Assembly: GCA_016188975.1 (NCBI GenBank)
Contig: JACPGQ010000009.1
Span: 1 to 40,010 of the forward strand
Reading direction: 5' to 3'
Source of the DNA: Candidatus Levyibacteriota bacterium
Lineage (GTDB): Bacteria; Patescibacteriota; Microgenomatia; Levybacterales; UBA12049
DNA: 40,010 nt
The position numbers were made by a program, and so were the translations under genes. Positions 7,477-14,749 of this stretch are shown here, piece by piece; within the stretch, counting starts at the first letter, position 1; each line of letters opens with the position of its first letter. The notes below the pieces were generated by a model. It worked only from the letters and a program-made list of their open reading frames with translations. It did not search any database and was not told the DNA's origin.

Positions 7477-8007
7477 CTACAAGCATGCACCCGTGTTGGG
7501 ATTTATGCTCCGACCGCCATCGCAAATACAAGTGGGATTGCCGCTTATTATATTAACAATTTGACCATTACTACAAGAATTTATTCCTCCGCCTCCGCTA
7601 ATGCCGCTAAGGTTCGGAATGGTTATGCCACTCAGGCCACTCCCTGTCAAGAACAGGAGGACGAGGTTGAGTATGACGTAAGCCAGGAAAACGAGAATAA
7701 GCCCTACGATTGCAGAAATAATGGTATTTCTTGCAGTCTCCACACCGCCCTTATCACCACCCGAGGTAATCCACCTGATGCCGCCATACACGAGGAAGCC
7801 TAAAGCGACGATGACGGCAATGACAAAGAGGAACTGGATGATCAATCCAAACGCAGGGCCGAATGGCAAATCTGCAGTCGCGCACATGGCAAGATTGCTG
7901 TTTCCTCCGGCGCATGGATCAAGTTTTTGCTCATCTTGTGCAAAAACCGCAAGAGGAGTAAGAAACGTCAAAAAGAATGCAAAGATGATTGAAAGAACGA
8001 ATTTCAC
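7477..8007 (-). CDS. T4SS_pilin-like protein with Cys-rich C-terminal module
   Basis: A 176-residue protein with signal peptide (ends LTPLAVFAQ), mature start DEQKLDPCAGGNSNLAMCATAD, TM1, loop YGGIRWITSGGDKGGVETAR, TM2, then a Gly-rich linker (SGISGGGGINSC) and a small module with four Cys: SCSNG, TCICDGG and GACL. The spacing NPTCICDGGRSINPNTGACL is EGF/disulfide-like, but I do not recognise a named domain. The module differs from the tails at 5720 and 8216, so the array combines one conserved core with different exposed tails. It lies in the same operon. Confidence 0.85.
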   Translation of the reverse strand: MKFVLSIIFAFFLTFLTPLAVFAQDEQKLDPCAGGNSNLAMCATADLPFGPAFGLIIQFLFVIAVIVALGFLVYGGIRWITSGGDKGGVETARNTIISAIVGLILVFLAYVILNLVLLFLTGSGLSGITIPNLSGISGGGGINSCSNGQIVNIISGNPTCICDGGRSINPNTGACL

Positions 8008-8059
8008 GCTTTATCCTATCGTATGCCACAAACACCTCTGTGTCAAGAAGAGCGTCACT

Positions 8060-8190
8060 TCGTAACAGCTCACAAGTCTAACATGATTATTCTTCGAGCG
8101 AATCCGGCTAAGCCGGAGAGTCGAGAAGTTCTCGACTTCACTTCGTTACACTCGAACAATAACGTTTGTGTCAAGTGTGAGCAGTTACAA
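8060..8190. repeat. long imperfect palindrome between pilin genes
   Basis: The outer arms pair GTAACAGCTCACA on the left with TGTGAGCAGTTAC on the right. Further in, ATTATTCTTCGAGCG pairs with CACTCGAACAATAA, and the centre contains CCGGCTTAGCCGG-type and GTCGAGAA/TTCTCGAC hairpins. It accounts for most of the 8008-8215 gap. No gene is visible in it. Confidence 0.65.
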
Positions 8191-8215
8191 GTTATTGAGC
8201 ATGTAGGCTGCAGTA

Positions 8216-8725
8216 TTAAAAAGCGCTACAGGGAGTGGAATTTTCTTCTTCCCAATGGCAGCCCGCAGCGTTGCATGTTCCTTTGGTGTCAAAGATAGCG
8301 CAAGCTGCATCTTGATCATTTGTATCTCCAGTTGTGCCTCCAGTCAAATTTGGTATCGTAACTTCCCCTAACCCTTTTCCAGTCAAGAATAAGAGTACGA
8401 GGTTGAGTATGACGTAAGCGAGGAAGACGAGGATGAGTCCGACAATAGCAGCAATGATCGTATTCCGTGCTGTCTCAACCCCGCCCTTATCACCACCAGA
8501 GGTGATCCAACGTATTCCTCCATACACGAGGAATCCGAGCGCAAGGATGACAGCAATTACGAAGAGGAATTGGATGATAGTTCCAAAGGCAGTACCAAAA
8601 GGAAGGGTTGAGGTTTTACAAAGAGAAAGGTCAGCATTGCCTTCTGCGCAAGGATTGATGCTTTCTTGGGCAAAGGCCATGACAGGAAAAAGTAGGCTCA
8701 GAAGAAAGGGTAGAATATATTTCAT
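8216..8725 (-). CDS. T4SS_pilin-like protein with Cys-rich C-terminal tail
   Basis: A 169-residue protein with signal peptide (MKYILPFLLSLLFPVMAFAQ), Cys pair DPC-like (NPCAEGNADLSLCKTS), TM1, loop YGGIRWITSGGDKGGVETAR and TM2. It then has VTIPNLTGGTTGDTNDQD and a Cys-rich end with four Cys (AACAIF, GTCNAAGCHWEEE, TPCSAF). The CNAAGCHWE pattern resembles short Cys/Trp repeats found in surface proteins, but I make no domain call. The core is closest to the 7477-8007 gene. It is the second gene of the array in transcription order. Confidence 0.85.
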   Translation of the reverse strand: MKYILPFLLSLLFPVMAFAQESINPCAEGNADLSLCKTSTLPFGTAFGTIIQFLFVIAVILALGFLVYGGIRWITSGGDKGGVETARNTIIAAIVGLILVFLAYVILNLVLLFLTGKGLGEVTIPNLTGGTTGDTNDQDAACAIFDTKGTCNAAGCHWEEENSTPCSAF

Positions 8726-8740
8726 ATGTTCACTGTAGCA

Positions 8741-9073
8741 CTATTTTCCAAGCTGTGGAGCACCGAAAATATAGAGCACGAGATTGACGAGAAAAATTGA
8801 CAGAAAGATAATAACTAACCCGATAATAGCATAGATCATGCGATTTCTTGCAGCGGCCACTTTCTGCTTGTCGCCACTTGATGTTATCCATTGAATCCCG
8901 CCATAGATGAGGTAAAAAAGAGCTAGGATGACTCCAATGGCAAAAAGAACGCTGACTGCATTTCCTGTGATCATTTCTGCCAAGTCAATGCCGCCACTGG
9001 GAATATTGCCAGGTGCAGTAATCGTCACCTCTTTTCCGTCTGGACCGATGAGTTTGATGGCTAGATATTTCAT
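8741..9073 (-). CDS. T4SS_pilin-like protein, short first member
   Basis: A 110-residue protein, first of the array in transcription order. It lacks the cleavable signal peptide and Cys pair; instead it begins with a polar segment (MKYLAIKLIGPDGKEVTIT). TM1, the loop YGGIQWITSSGDKQKVAAARN and TM2 follow, ending YIFGAPQLGK. The SSGDKQKV loop resembles the wider VirB2/TrbC-like set in CPR genomes. Its start codon lies next to the left arm of IVP cassette 2, so the promoter region of the array may have been altered by that insertion. Confidence 0.82.
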   Translation of the reverse strand: MKYLAIKLIGPDGKEVTITAPGNIPSGGIDLAEMITGNAVSVLFAIGVILALFYLIYGGIQWITSSGDKQKVAAARNRMIYAIIGLVIIFLSIFLVNLVLYIFGAPQLGK

Positions 9074-9082
9074 AGGGTGTGT

Positions 9083-9575
9083 AGTAAGTTATGAGTTTTG
9101 GGTCGAGTTGTGAGCATGGGTTGTGAGTTTTTACTATACGGTATTTCTCCATGACCTCGCAAGAGTATAAATTCTTTTGCCAGCAATATTATATGTATCA
9201 ATAAGCTGATCACATAGCTCGACTGAAACAAGATGGGCATAAAGGTCTTTTGCAAAAGAAAGATGGGTTATCATTTCATTGCATTCACCAATAGAGTCAT
9301 CCAGGTGTTTTTGCCAATCTTTTTGGTGATTTTTACGGGCATATCCTTCGGCAATTACTGCAGGGATGGATTTTGATGCACGACGTAATTGATCTGCCAA
9401 GTCATATTTTTCTTCAGGAGGCAAAAGAGGAACAATTTGTTTATTCACCGCAATAGCAGCTTCATAGGTAGATTTATATACTTCCAGATCAAGAAAGCTT
9501 CTCGCTGCTTGATTCATATCTTCTCACCCTCACAACTCATCTCTCGACGCATAACTCAGAACACTTAACGCACTC
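9083..9575. mobile_element. IVP cassette 2: four-helix-bundle gene between private inverted repeats
   Basis: The IVP gene at 9134-9517 is flanked by word-built arms of a different sequence from cassette 1. The left arm (9083-9130) contains GAGTTTTGGGTCGAG then GTTGTGAG; the right arm (9521-9575), reverse-complemented, contains GAGTTATGCGTCGAG then GTTGTGAGGGTGAG. The 15-bp block matches at 13 positions, and the word GAGTT or GTTGTGAG recurs within each arm. It sits upstream of the pilin array, beside the insertion sequence. Mobility is inferred. Confidence 0.55.
9134..9517 (-). CDS. four-helix-bundle protein (23S rRNA intervening-sequence protein family)
   Basis: A 127-residue helical protein with the family signature LADQLRRASKSIPAVIAEGYAR, followed by a helix rich in aromatic and acidic residues (KHLDDSIGECNEMITHLSFAKDL in parts) and a final helix ending in RSWRNTV. 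It shares the family with the gene at 4619-4996 but is only distantly similar in sequence, so the two are not a recent local duplication. It starts at the ATG at 9517. It is enclosed by inverted repeats that lie just outside the reading frame. Function is unknown; related folds bind nucleic acid in diversity-generating retroelements (Avd). Confidence 0.85.
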   Translation of the reverse strand: MNQAARSFLDLEVYKSTYEAAIAVNKQIVPLLPPEEKYDLADQLRRASKSIPAVIAEGYARKNHQKDWQKHLDDSIGECNEMITHLSFAKDLYAHLVSVELCDQLIDTYNIAGKRIYTLARSWRNTV

Positions 9576-9618
9576 TCCTCATTATAGTGACCGAAAATAA
9601 TGAATACAATGATCCGAT

Positions 9619-10916
9619 TTAACTCACATAATTTCCTCCTGAAAGCCATTCGTTGACTCACGAGAAATTCCTCCCCAAAATTATCTCGATCTTTCTGTCC
9701 GTTAGGGGGTGAATTTCATAATGAAAAAACAGGAAAGATTAACGGTGGTAAGAGCATTTAGCAAAGAGTACAAACGGACATCTAAAAAGCAAAAGGGTGT
9801 CCTTTTGGAACGCTTGGTACAAACGACAGGCTATTCCAGAAAACACTTGATGGACATTCTCTCTCAGTTCCCAAAAGCAAAACGGATCAGACGAAAACGG
9901 GTATCCAAATATCTTTTTGTCATCAAATATCTGCGGAAGCTGTGGGCAATTTCCAATTATGCTTGTGGCCAACGATTAGCACCAATGATTCCATCATATC
10001 TGGCAGCACTCAGACGACACAAAGAGTTGACCGTTACAAAAGAAGAACGAAAACTGCTTTGTTCCATTAGCCACGCGACAATTGACCGTCTTTTGAAGCA
10101 CGAACGTAAAAGAATCAATCTTAAGGGACGCTCCAGAACAAAACCAGGGACACTCTTAAAACATCAAATACCTATCAGAACCTTTGCTGATTGGAATGAG
10201 AAGCAACCGGGATTTCTGGAAATTGACACAGTACACCATTGCGGCGATAGTCTCAGGGGAGACTATGTCCACACTCTGGATACAACTGATGTTTTTACAG
10301 GCTGGAATGAGTGCAGGGCCTTTATGGGAAAATCTGAGAGAAATACCGTTGAGGCACTCGAGCATATCAAACAAAACAAACTCCCCTTTCCCATGCTCGG
10401 AATTGACTTTGACACAGGAGGAGAGTTTGTGAATTACCATCTTATCAGATACTCAGATAGAAACAAGATCAGCTATACCAGAGCTCGGGAGGGGAAGAAG
10501 AATGACCAGAACTACATTGAGCAGCAAAACTATTCCGTTGTCAGACGGTTTGTCGGCTACCAACGGTTGGATACGCCAGAACAGCTGCAAATGCTCAACC
10601 AGATGTACGATCTGTTATCTGATTACCAGAATTTCTTTCAACCGGTCATGCGCTTAAAAGAGAAAGTCAGAAACGGGACAAAGGTAACCAGACGGTACGA
10701 TAAACCAAAGACAGCATATCAGAGAGTGTTAGCGGATAAACGTATTACTCAAGAGGCAAAGAAAAAACTCAGAGAGCGATACAGTACACTCAATCCAAAA
10801 AGGCTGCTTCTCAAGATAACAAGTCTTGGAAAAAAGTTGTCGAAACGGTAAATCGTTTCAGGAGGATTTTATTTGATTCAATAACTCGGTTTCGAGAGGA
10901 TTCTCTCGTGAGTTAA
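9619..10916 (+). mobile_element. insertion sequence with DDE transposase, inserted in the 3' end of ftsA
   Basis: The inferred element is about 1.3 kb. The left end starts TTAACTCACATAATTTCCTC; the right end, reverse-complemented, starts TTAACTCACGAGAGAATCCT. The first nine bases are identical and similarity continues to ...CTGAAA/...CTCGAAA. A second copy of the motif occurs inside the left end (TTGACTCACGAGAAATTCC from 9654), as expected of repeated transposase-binding sites. Outside the ends, CGAT on the left and CGAA on the right leave the exact boundary open by a few bases, and I see no clear target duplication. The right end is read as the last codons of ftsA. Confidence 0.75.
9721..10851 (+). 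CDS. transposase with rve/DDE integrase core
   Basis: A 376-residue protein from the ATG at 9721 (AGGGGG at 9704-9709 is a plausible ribosome site; a GTG at 9709 is also open). The N-terminal ~110 residues are basic and helical, suited to DNA binding. The catalytic core shows D169 in FLEIDTVHHCG, D231 in LGIDFDTGGEF and E267 in NDQNYIEQQNY. That spacing, with 35 residues between the second D and the E, is typical of the rve superfamily. The C-terminus is Lys/Arg-rich. It resembles the IS481/ISNCY-like group of 'integrase catalytic domain' transposases, but I cannot name the IS family. The frame is intact, so the element may still be active. Confidence 0.88.
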   Translation: MKKQERLTVVRAFSKEYKRTSKKQKGVLLERLVQTTGYSRKHLMDILSQFPKAKRIRRKRVSKYLFVIKYLRKLWAISNYACGQRLAPMIPSYLAALRRHKELTVTKEERKLLCSISHATIDRLLKHERKRINLKGRSRTKPGTLLKHQIPIRTFADWNEKQPGFLEIDTVHHCGDSLRGDYVHTLDTTDVFTGWNECRAFMGKSERNTVEALEHIKQNKLPFPMLGIDFDTGGEFVNYHLIRYSDRNKISYTRAREGKKNDQNYIEQQNYSVVRRFVGYQRLDTPEQLQMLNQMYDLLSDYQNFFQPVMRLKEKVRNGTKVTRRYDKPKTAYQRVLADKRITQEAKKKLRERYSTLNPKRLLLKITSLGKKLSKR

Positions 10917-12092
10917 TTCGAAAAGCTTTTTCATGACTTTTCCCGACCCGCCCATCCCCGGAATTTTTGGCAGAGAAAATCCAAATGGAAGTGACTTCTC
11001 CTCACCCATTCTCGAACCAATCTGCGCTAACCCGATGACTGTTGCGTATGCAGGGTTCTGAATCTCATCAATAATTCCTTTCATGTTTTGCGGCGTTCCT
11101 ACTCGTACTGGCATTGCAAGCATGCGCTTGGCAGAATCTTTGATGCCAACAGTCATCGCTCCTCCGCCTGCCAGAACAATCCCAGCTGGCGTTTGTCCGC
11201 CAAAACCCGATTTTTTAATCTCAAGACCTACCATGGTAAAGATTTCATTCAAACGAGGCCTTATAATACCCTCCACAAGCGTCTTGTGGGAAACTTTGGT
11301 GAGATCCTCGGGAAGCCTGAGCTCAGCAAGATCTATTTCATCAGATGCCTTTTGCTCTTTCCGCCCCTCGGCATCATCAGGTCGTATGACCCGCTTCTGA
11401 GGGACTTGGGAGAGGTAGAGCTTGATCTTCTCAGCACTCTCCAAAGAAATTCGAAGCCCGATAGCCAAATCATTAGTGATATGTCGTGCGCCGATTGCCA
11501 ACACTGACGAATACGCAACAGATCCTTCAGTATAGATCTGAATATCAGTCGTCCCAGCTCCAATATCTATGAGTATCACGCCGAGTTCTTTCTCCGTATC
11601 TGACAAAACCGAGAAGGAGCTGGCATAACCGTTAAAGACAAAACTATCAACATCGACCCCGACTTCTGAGAACGCTTTCTCAAGGTTGCGTACAGCGATA
11701 CTATTGGCTGTTATGATGTGCGTATCCACCTCAAGCCTCACTCCTGTCATGCCGATGGGGTCTTTAATGCCCTCCTGTCCATCGACAGTGTAGTTTCGTG
11801 GAAGAACATGGATAATCTCTTTTGTAGAGGGAAGAGAGACAGCCTTTGCCGCATCAATAACGCGTGCTAAATCAGTTGGAGAAATCTCGCCATTCGGGTT
11901 TGAGACAGCGACGACGCCACGTGAGTTTAGGCATTCGATCTGGCTTCCACCGATTGATGCAATGATGTGGGATGCTGAGTAGCCTGCCATCCGCTCCGCT
12001 GTGATGTATTCATCTACTTTCGCTATGACAGTGACGACTTTATATGTCCCGACATCAACCGCTACAACTATTCTTCCTTCACTTGCATTCAT
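10878..12092 (-). CDS. ftsA: cell division protein FtsA, C-terminus rewritten by an insertion sequence
   Basis: Actin-like ATPase that tethers FtsZ to the membrane and recruits the divisome. It starts RIVVAVDVGTYKVVTVIAKV (phosphate-1 motif), includes the SHS2 region (HVLPRNYTVDGQEGIKDPIGM), the phosphate-2 motif VILIDIGAGTTDIQIY and the adenosine motif GIVLAGGGAM. At 404 residues it is slightly short. The tail GSGKVMKKLFE is where the C-terminal amphipathic membrane-targeting helix should lie. The last 12 residues (LTHERILSKPSY) and the stop are encoded by the end of the insertion sequence at 9619-10916. The divisome anchor may therefore be changed. ftsZ, usually next, is not present downstream. 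Confidence 0.93.
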   Translation of the reverse strand: MNASEGRIVVAVDVGTYKVVTVIAKVDEYITAERMAGYSASHIIASIGGSQIECLNSRGVVAVSNPNGEISPTDLARVIDAAKAVSLPSTKEIIHVLPRNYTVDGQEGIKDPIGMTGVRLEVDTHIITANSIAVRNLEKAFSEVGVDVDSFVFNGYASSFSVLSDTEKELGVILIDIGAGTTDIQIYTEGSVAYSSVLAIGARHITNDLAIGLRISLESAEKIKLYLSQVPQKRVIRPDDAEGRKEQKASDEIDLAELRLPEDLTKVSHKTLVEGIIRPRLNEIFTMVGLEIKKSGFGGQTPAGIVLAGGGAMTVGIKDSAKRMLAMPVRVGTPQNMKGIIDEIQNPAYATVIGLAQIGSRMGEEKSLPFGFSLPKIPGMGGSGKVMKKLFELTHERILSKPSY

Positions 12093-12095
12093 ACA

Positions 12096-12545
12096 TTACT
12101 TGAGAACAATCACAGGCCTATCAAAGCGTAGGTCAAGCCTGCTAAATCGCTTACCCTCCATTGTAAGCCGACGACTAATCAGTTGTAAAGAGGCTATTTG
12201 CGAGGATAGATCATCTTTTTTCATCACTACCTCAACATTGTCTGGAAGCGTCACGATATACGCCGAATCTGAAGCGGTAGTTACAAAGAGGTATGAGATA
12301 TTTTTTTCTTTGAGAAGATGCTCAAGCTCTTCAGCGCTGCTACTTACAAAAACACTCTTGACTCCTCTGATACTCTGGGAAAGTGAAACAGGGACAACAA
12401 GAGGGGTTTCCCTCGTTAGGGAAATAGCAGAAATCACTACAAAAACGAACGCAAATGCGCCTATCAGGTAAAACGCTCCCTGCAGAAGTGTCCGGGGTCT
12501 ATTTTTTTCTCTATATTTTTTCGTTTGACGTTTTCTTCGCCACAT
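12096..12545 (-). CDS. ftsQ: FtsQ/DivIB-like division protein, short form
   Basis: A 149-residue type II membrane protein with a basic cytoplasmic start (MWRRKRQTKKYREKNRPR), a single TM helix at about 24-44, then a short extracytoplasmic part ending MEGKRFSRLDLRFDRPVIVLK. The LDLRFxxPVIV ending matches the last beta strand of FtsQ/DivIB. The usual ~200-residue periplasmic region with POTRA plus beta domains is shortened. The call rests on the ending, the topology and the position between murG and ftsA, where ftsQ is expected. The reading frame overlaps the 3' end of murG by 35 bases, indicating coupled translation. Confidence 0.75.
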   Translation of the reverse strand: MWRRKRQTKKYREKNRPRTLLQGAFYLIGAFAFVFVVISAISLTRETPLVVPVSLSQSIRGVKSVFVSSSAEELEHLLKEKNISYLFVTTASDSAYIVTLPDNVEVVMKKDDLSSQIASLQLISRRLTMEGKRFSRLDLRFDRPVIVLK

Positions 12546-13623
12546 CGGACAGTATCCTTACTATTGTATCAGCTGCAGTACTAAACCGTTCTTTTTGGGA
12601 AGGATCATTGAGATAAAATGTCGATCGCCTTTCTAGCATTTCTTTAATCTGTGAGAGGAAAAAATCATCAGCTTTCTGTTGGAAGAGTACGCGGCCCAAG
12701 CCAAGTGCTGTAAGAAGCTCTGCATTTTCTTCTTGCTCACCCTTCTGTCCTGTTGGAAGCGGTATACAAAGTGTCGGCCTCTCAAAATAAATCAGCTCTG
12801 AGATCGTGTTGATGCCGGATCTGCTAACGACAAGGTCTGAGGATGCCATAACTTCCGCTGCCTCCTTGGAAAAAAGGAATTTCTCCACTTTGTACCGGCT
12901 CCTCAACTCAGGAGGAAGTGTTTCGCGAAGTTTAGAAAGCCTCGCAAAATCCCCAAACTCACGCGTATCCCCTGTCTGATGGATAATCACAGATAATGCA
13001 GTAAGCTCTTTGAGATACTTCTCAACGAGTACGTTCATCGCATGCGACCCAGCACTTCCACCGGTTACATATATTCGGGGGATGTCTGTTTTCTTCTTTT
13101 CTCTTCTTGCCTGAAGAATTTCCTTCCGCAATGGGTTTCCTGTAAGAACAGATTTACTCGTTGGAAAATACTGCCTTGATGACTCCCAAGAAATGCATAT
13201 TGTGCTTGCAAACCGTGCGGAGAGCTTGTTGGCAAAGCCTGCTCGTGTCGTCTGCTCGTGGATGACAGACGGAATCTTAAGAGTCGATGCAGCAATTACA
13301 ACCGGAAGCCCTATATAGCCGCCAAACGAGAGAACGATGTCAGGACGAATTTCCTGAAGAATTCCTCTAGCTGTTTGAAAGCTTTTGGGAAGACGCAGGA
13401 GAGAGGGAAGTGTGTGCCTGGTAATACTACGCTGCAATCTCCCAGTAGGGAGAATAACAAACTCAATTCCTCTCTGAGTAATTTCTTCATATTCCAGGGA
13501 CACTGCACTATCCCCTTCAAATGCCTGTTTCCGCCCAATAAAGACGATCTCTGCATCTTTCGGCATCGCTTCGATTATCGCAAGTGCAGGCGCCATATGA
13601 CCCCCTGTTATCACAATCTTCAT
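12511..13623 (-). CDS. murG: MurG, UDP-GlcNAc:lipid I GlcNAc transferase
   Basis: Adds GlcNAc to lipid I to make lipid II on the cytoplasmic membrane face. At 370 residues it has normal length. Visible motifs: N-terminal ITGGHMAPALAI, a shortened version of the family GGTGGHxxPAL loop; PDIVLSFGGYIGLPVVIAA; IPSVIHEQTTRAGFANK (the HEQN-like motif with T for N); TGNPLR; YVTGGSAGSHAMN (GGSxGA variant); and SRSGINTISELIYFERPTLCIPLP, the UDP-binding signature. The start ATG overlaps the ftsW stop by 4 bases. Several signature positions deviate, but the overall pattern and the context leave little doubt. Confidence 0.93.
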   Translation of the reverse strand: MKIVITGGHMAPALAIIEAMPKDAEIVFIGRKQAFEGDSAVSLEYEEITQRGIEFVILPTGRLQRSITRHTLPSLLRLPKSFQTARGILQEIRPDIVLSFGGYIGLPVVIAASTLKIPSVIHEQTTRAGFANKLSARFASTICISWESSRQYFPTSKSVLTGNPLRKEILQARREKKKTDIPRIYVTGGSAGSHAMNVLVEKYLKELTALSVIIHQTGDTREFGDFARLSKLRETLPPELRSRYKVEKFLFSKEAAEVMASSDLVVSRSGINTISELIYFERPTLCIPLPTGQKGEQEENAELLTALGLGRVLFQQKADDFFLSQIKEMLERRSTFYLNDPSQKERFSTAADTIVRILSDVAKKTSNEKI

Positions 13624-14690
13624 GTTTTTGATGTATGAGAAATATTAAGCAATATTCCGATAGCTGCCAAGTCTATAATGAGTGCTGATCCGCCATAAGA
13701 AATAAAAGGCAACGGAACACCGGTAAGCGGCATCAGCGCTGTCATAGAAAAAAGGTTGATTATGATCTGGATACCCAGAAATGTCGTTATACCAGCCGCA
13801 AAGAGCTTTCCAAAAGGATCCTTGGCAAGAGACGCTATGACAAACCCCCGCCACACAACGATAGTAAAAAGAAGCACGACAGCTGTTGACCCAATAAATC
13901 CAGTCTCTTCAGCTATGATCGCAAAAATCGAGTCAGTCACATTCTCAGGCAGATAGGCATATTTCTGCAAAGAATTGCCAATTCCGACGCCGAGAATACC
14001 TCCTGAACCAAGCGCGATAAGTATCTGCTTTGTATGGTAGGAGACGTTTGATAGTGTCGGATCGACATTGAGAAAAGACGTCAACCGTGCCGCTCTGTAT
14101 GGGGCTGATTTAATAAAGAGAAACCCAATAATTGCCACAACAGGAGCGAGAAGGAGAAAGTGTCCGATTGCTCCTCCCGAAAGGAAGTAAACGACCGCTG
14201 CTTCAAACAAAATAATCGATGCTGTTCCCATATCAGGCTGCAACATCACCAGAAGCCACACCGTTCCCATGAGGAGAAGAAACGCCGGCAGTCTCCCTTT
14301 TTCTTTCGATGAAAACCAGGCAGCAAGGTATATAGCTAAACTGAGCTTTACAAACTCAGATGGCTGGAGAACAAAAAAGTGAAAATTGATCCAGCGATGC
14401 GCTCCAAGTGCCTTAATACCAAACCCTGGGATAAATACGAGAAGCAGTAATATAATTGACGTCACGAGAAGTGGGACTGCGAAAGAATACAGTTTCTTGT
14501 ATGAAAAAAGCGTAAAAAAACCCAACCCACAATACCCTAAAAGCATCCAGACTGATTGTTCTTTGATGTAGTAGTACTTATCTTGAAAATCCCGCTGAGC
14601 GATAACTGACGAAGCGTTATAAATCATAAACAAACCAAATGCCGTCAAAAGTACTATAGCCAGAAGGAGGATACCATCGACTTTCTTCAT
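13620..14690 (-). CDS. ftsW: FtsW/SpoVE-type SEDS glycosyltransferase
   Basis: SEDS-family lipid II polymerase that works with a class B PBP at the septum. It has 356 residues with about ten TM helices. Signature pieces are PSEFVKLSLAIYLAAWFS, LLVMLQPDMGTASIIL (with the Asp of the loop), NVTDSIFAIIAEETGFIGS and MPLTGVPLPFISYGGSALI. The location between mraY and murG in the dcw order supports FtsW over RodA. The partner PBP is the gene at 25442-27121. The C-terminal cytoplasmic tail is only a few residues long. Confidence 0.94.
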   Translation of the reverse strand: MKKVDGILLLAIVLLTAFGLFMIYNASSVIAQRDFQDKYYYIKEQSVWMLLGYCGLGFFTLFSYKKLYSFAVPLLVTSIILLLLVFIPGFGIKALGAHRWINFHFFVLQPSEFVKLSLAIYLAAWFSSKEKGRLPAFLLLMGTVWLLVMLQPDMGTASIILFEAAVVYFLSGGAIGHFLLLAPVVAIIGFLFIKSAPYRAARLTSFLNVDPTLSNVSYHTKQILIALGSGGILGVGIGNSLQKYAYLPENVTDSIFAIIAEETGFIGSTAVVLLFTIVVWRGFVIASLAKDPFGKLFAAGITTFLGIQIIINLFSMTALMPLTGVPLPFISYGGSALIIDLAAIGILLNISHTSKT

Positions 14691-14749
14691 AATTTACTTC
14701 AGTATAACTTTTTTATTTCGTTGTATCTAGAATAAAGGGAATTGAGAGG

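Noticed and set aside
7402-7803. Plus-strand ORF opposite a pilin gene
   Set aside because: It mirrors the pilin coding region on the other strand, like similar antisense ORFs over 6999-7232, 7721-8065 and 8433-8738.
4619-9517. Diversity-generating retroelement, because IVP proteins resemble Avd
   Set aside because: No reverse transcriptase gene and no template/variable repeat pair is present in the window.
9575-9620. Displaced 3' end of ftsA to the left of the insertion sequence
   Set aside because: Several in-frame joins give short plausible tails ending near the IVP arm, but they depend on an unknown junction and target duplication, so none can be supported.
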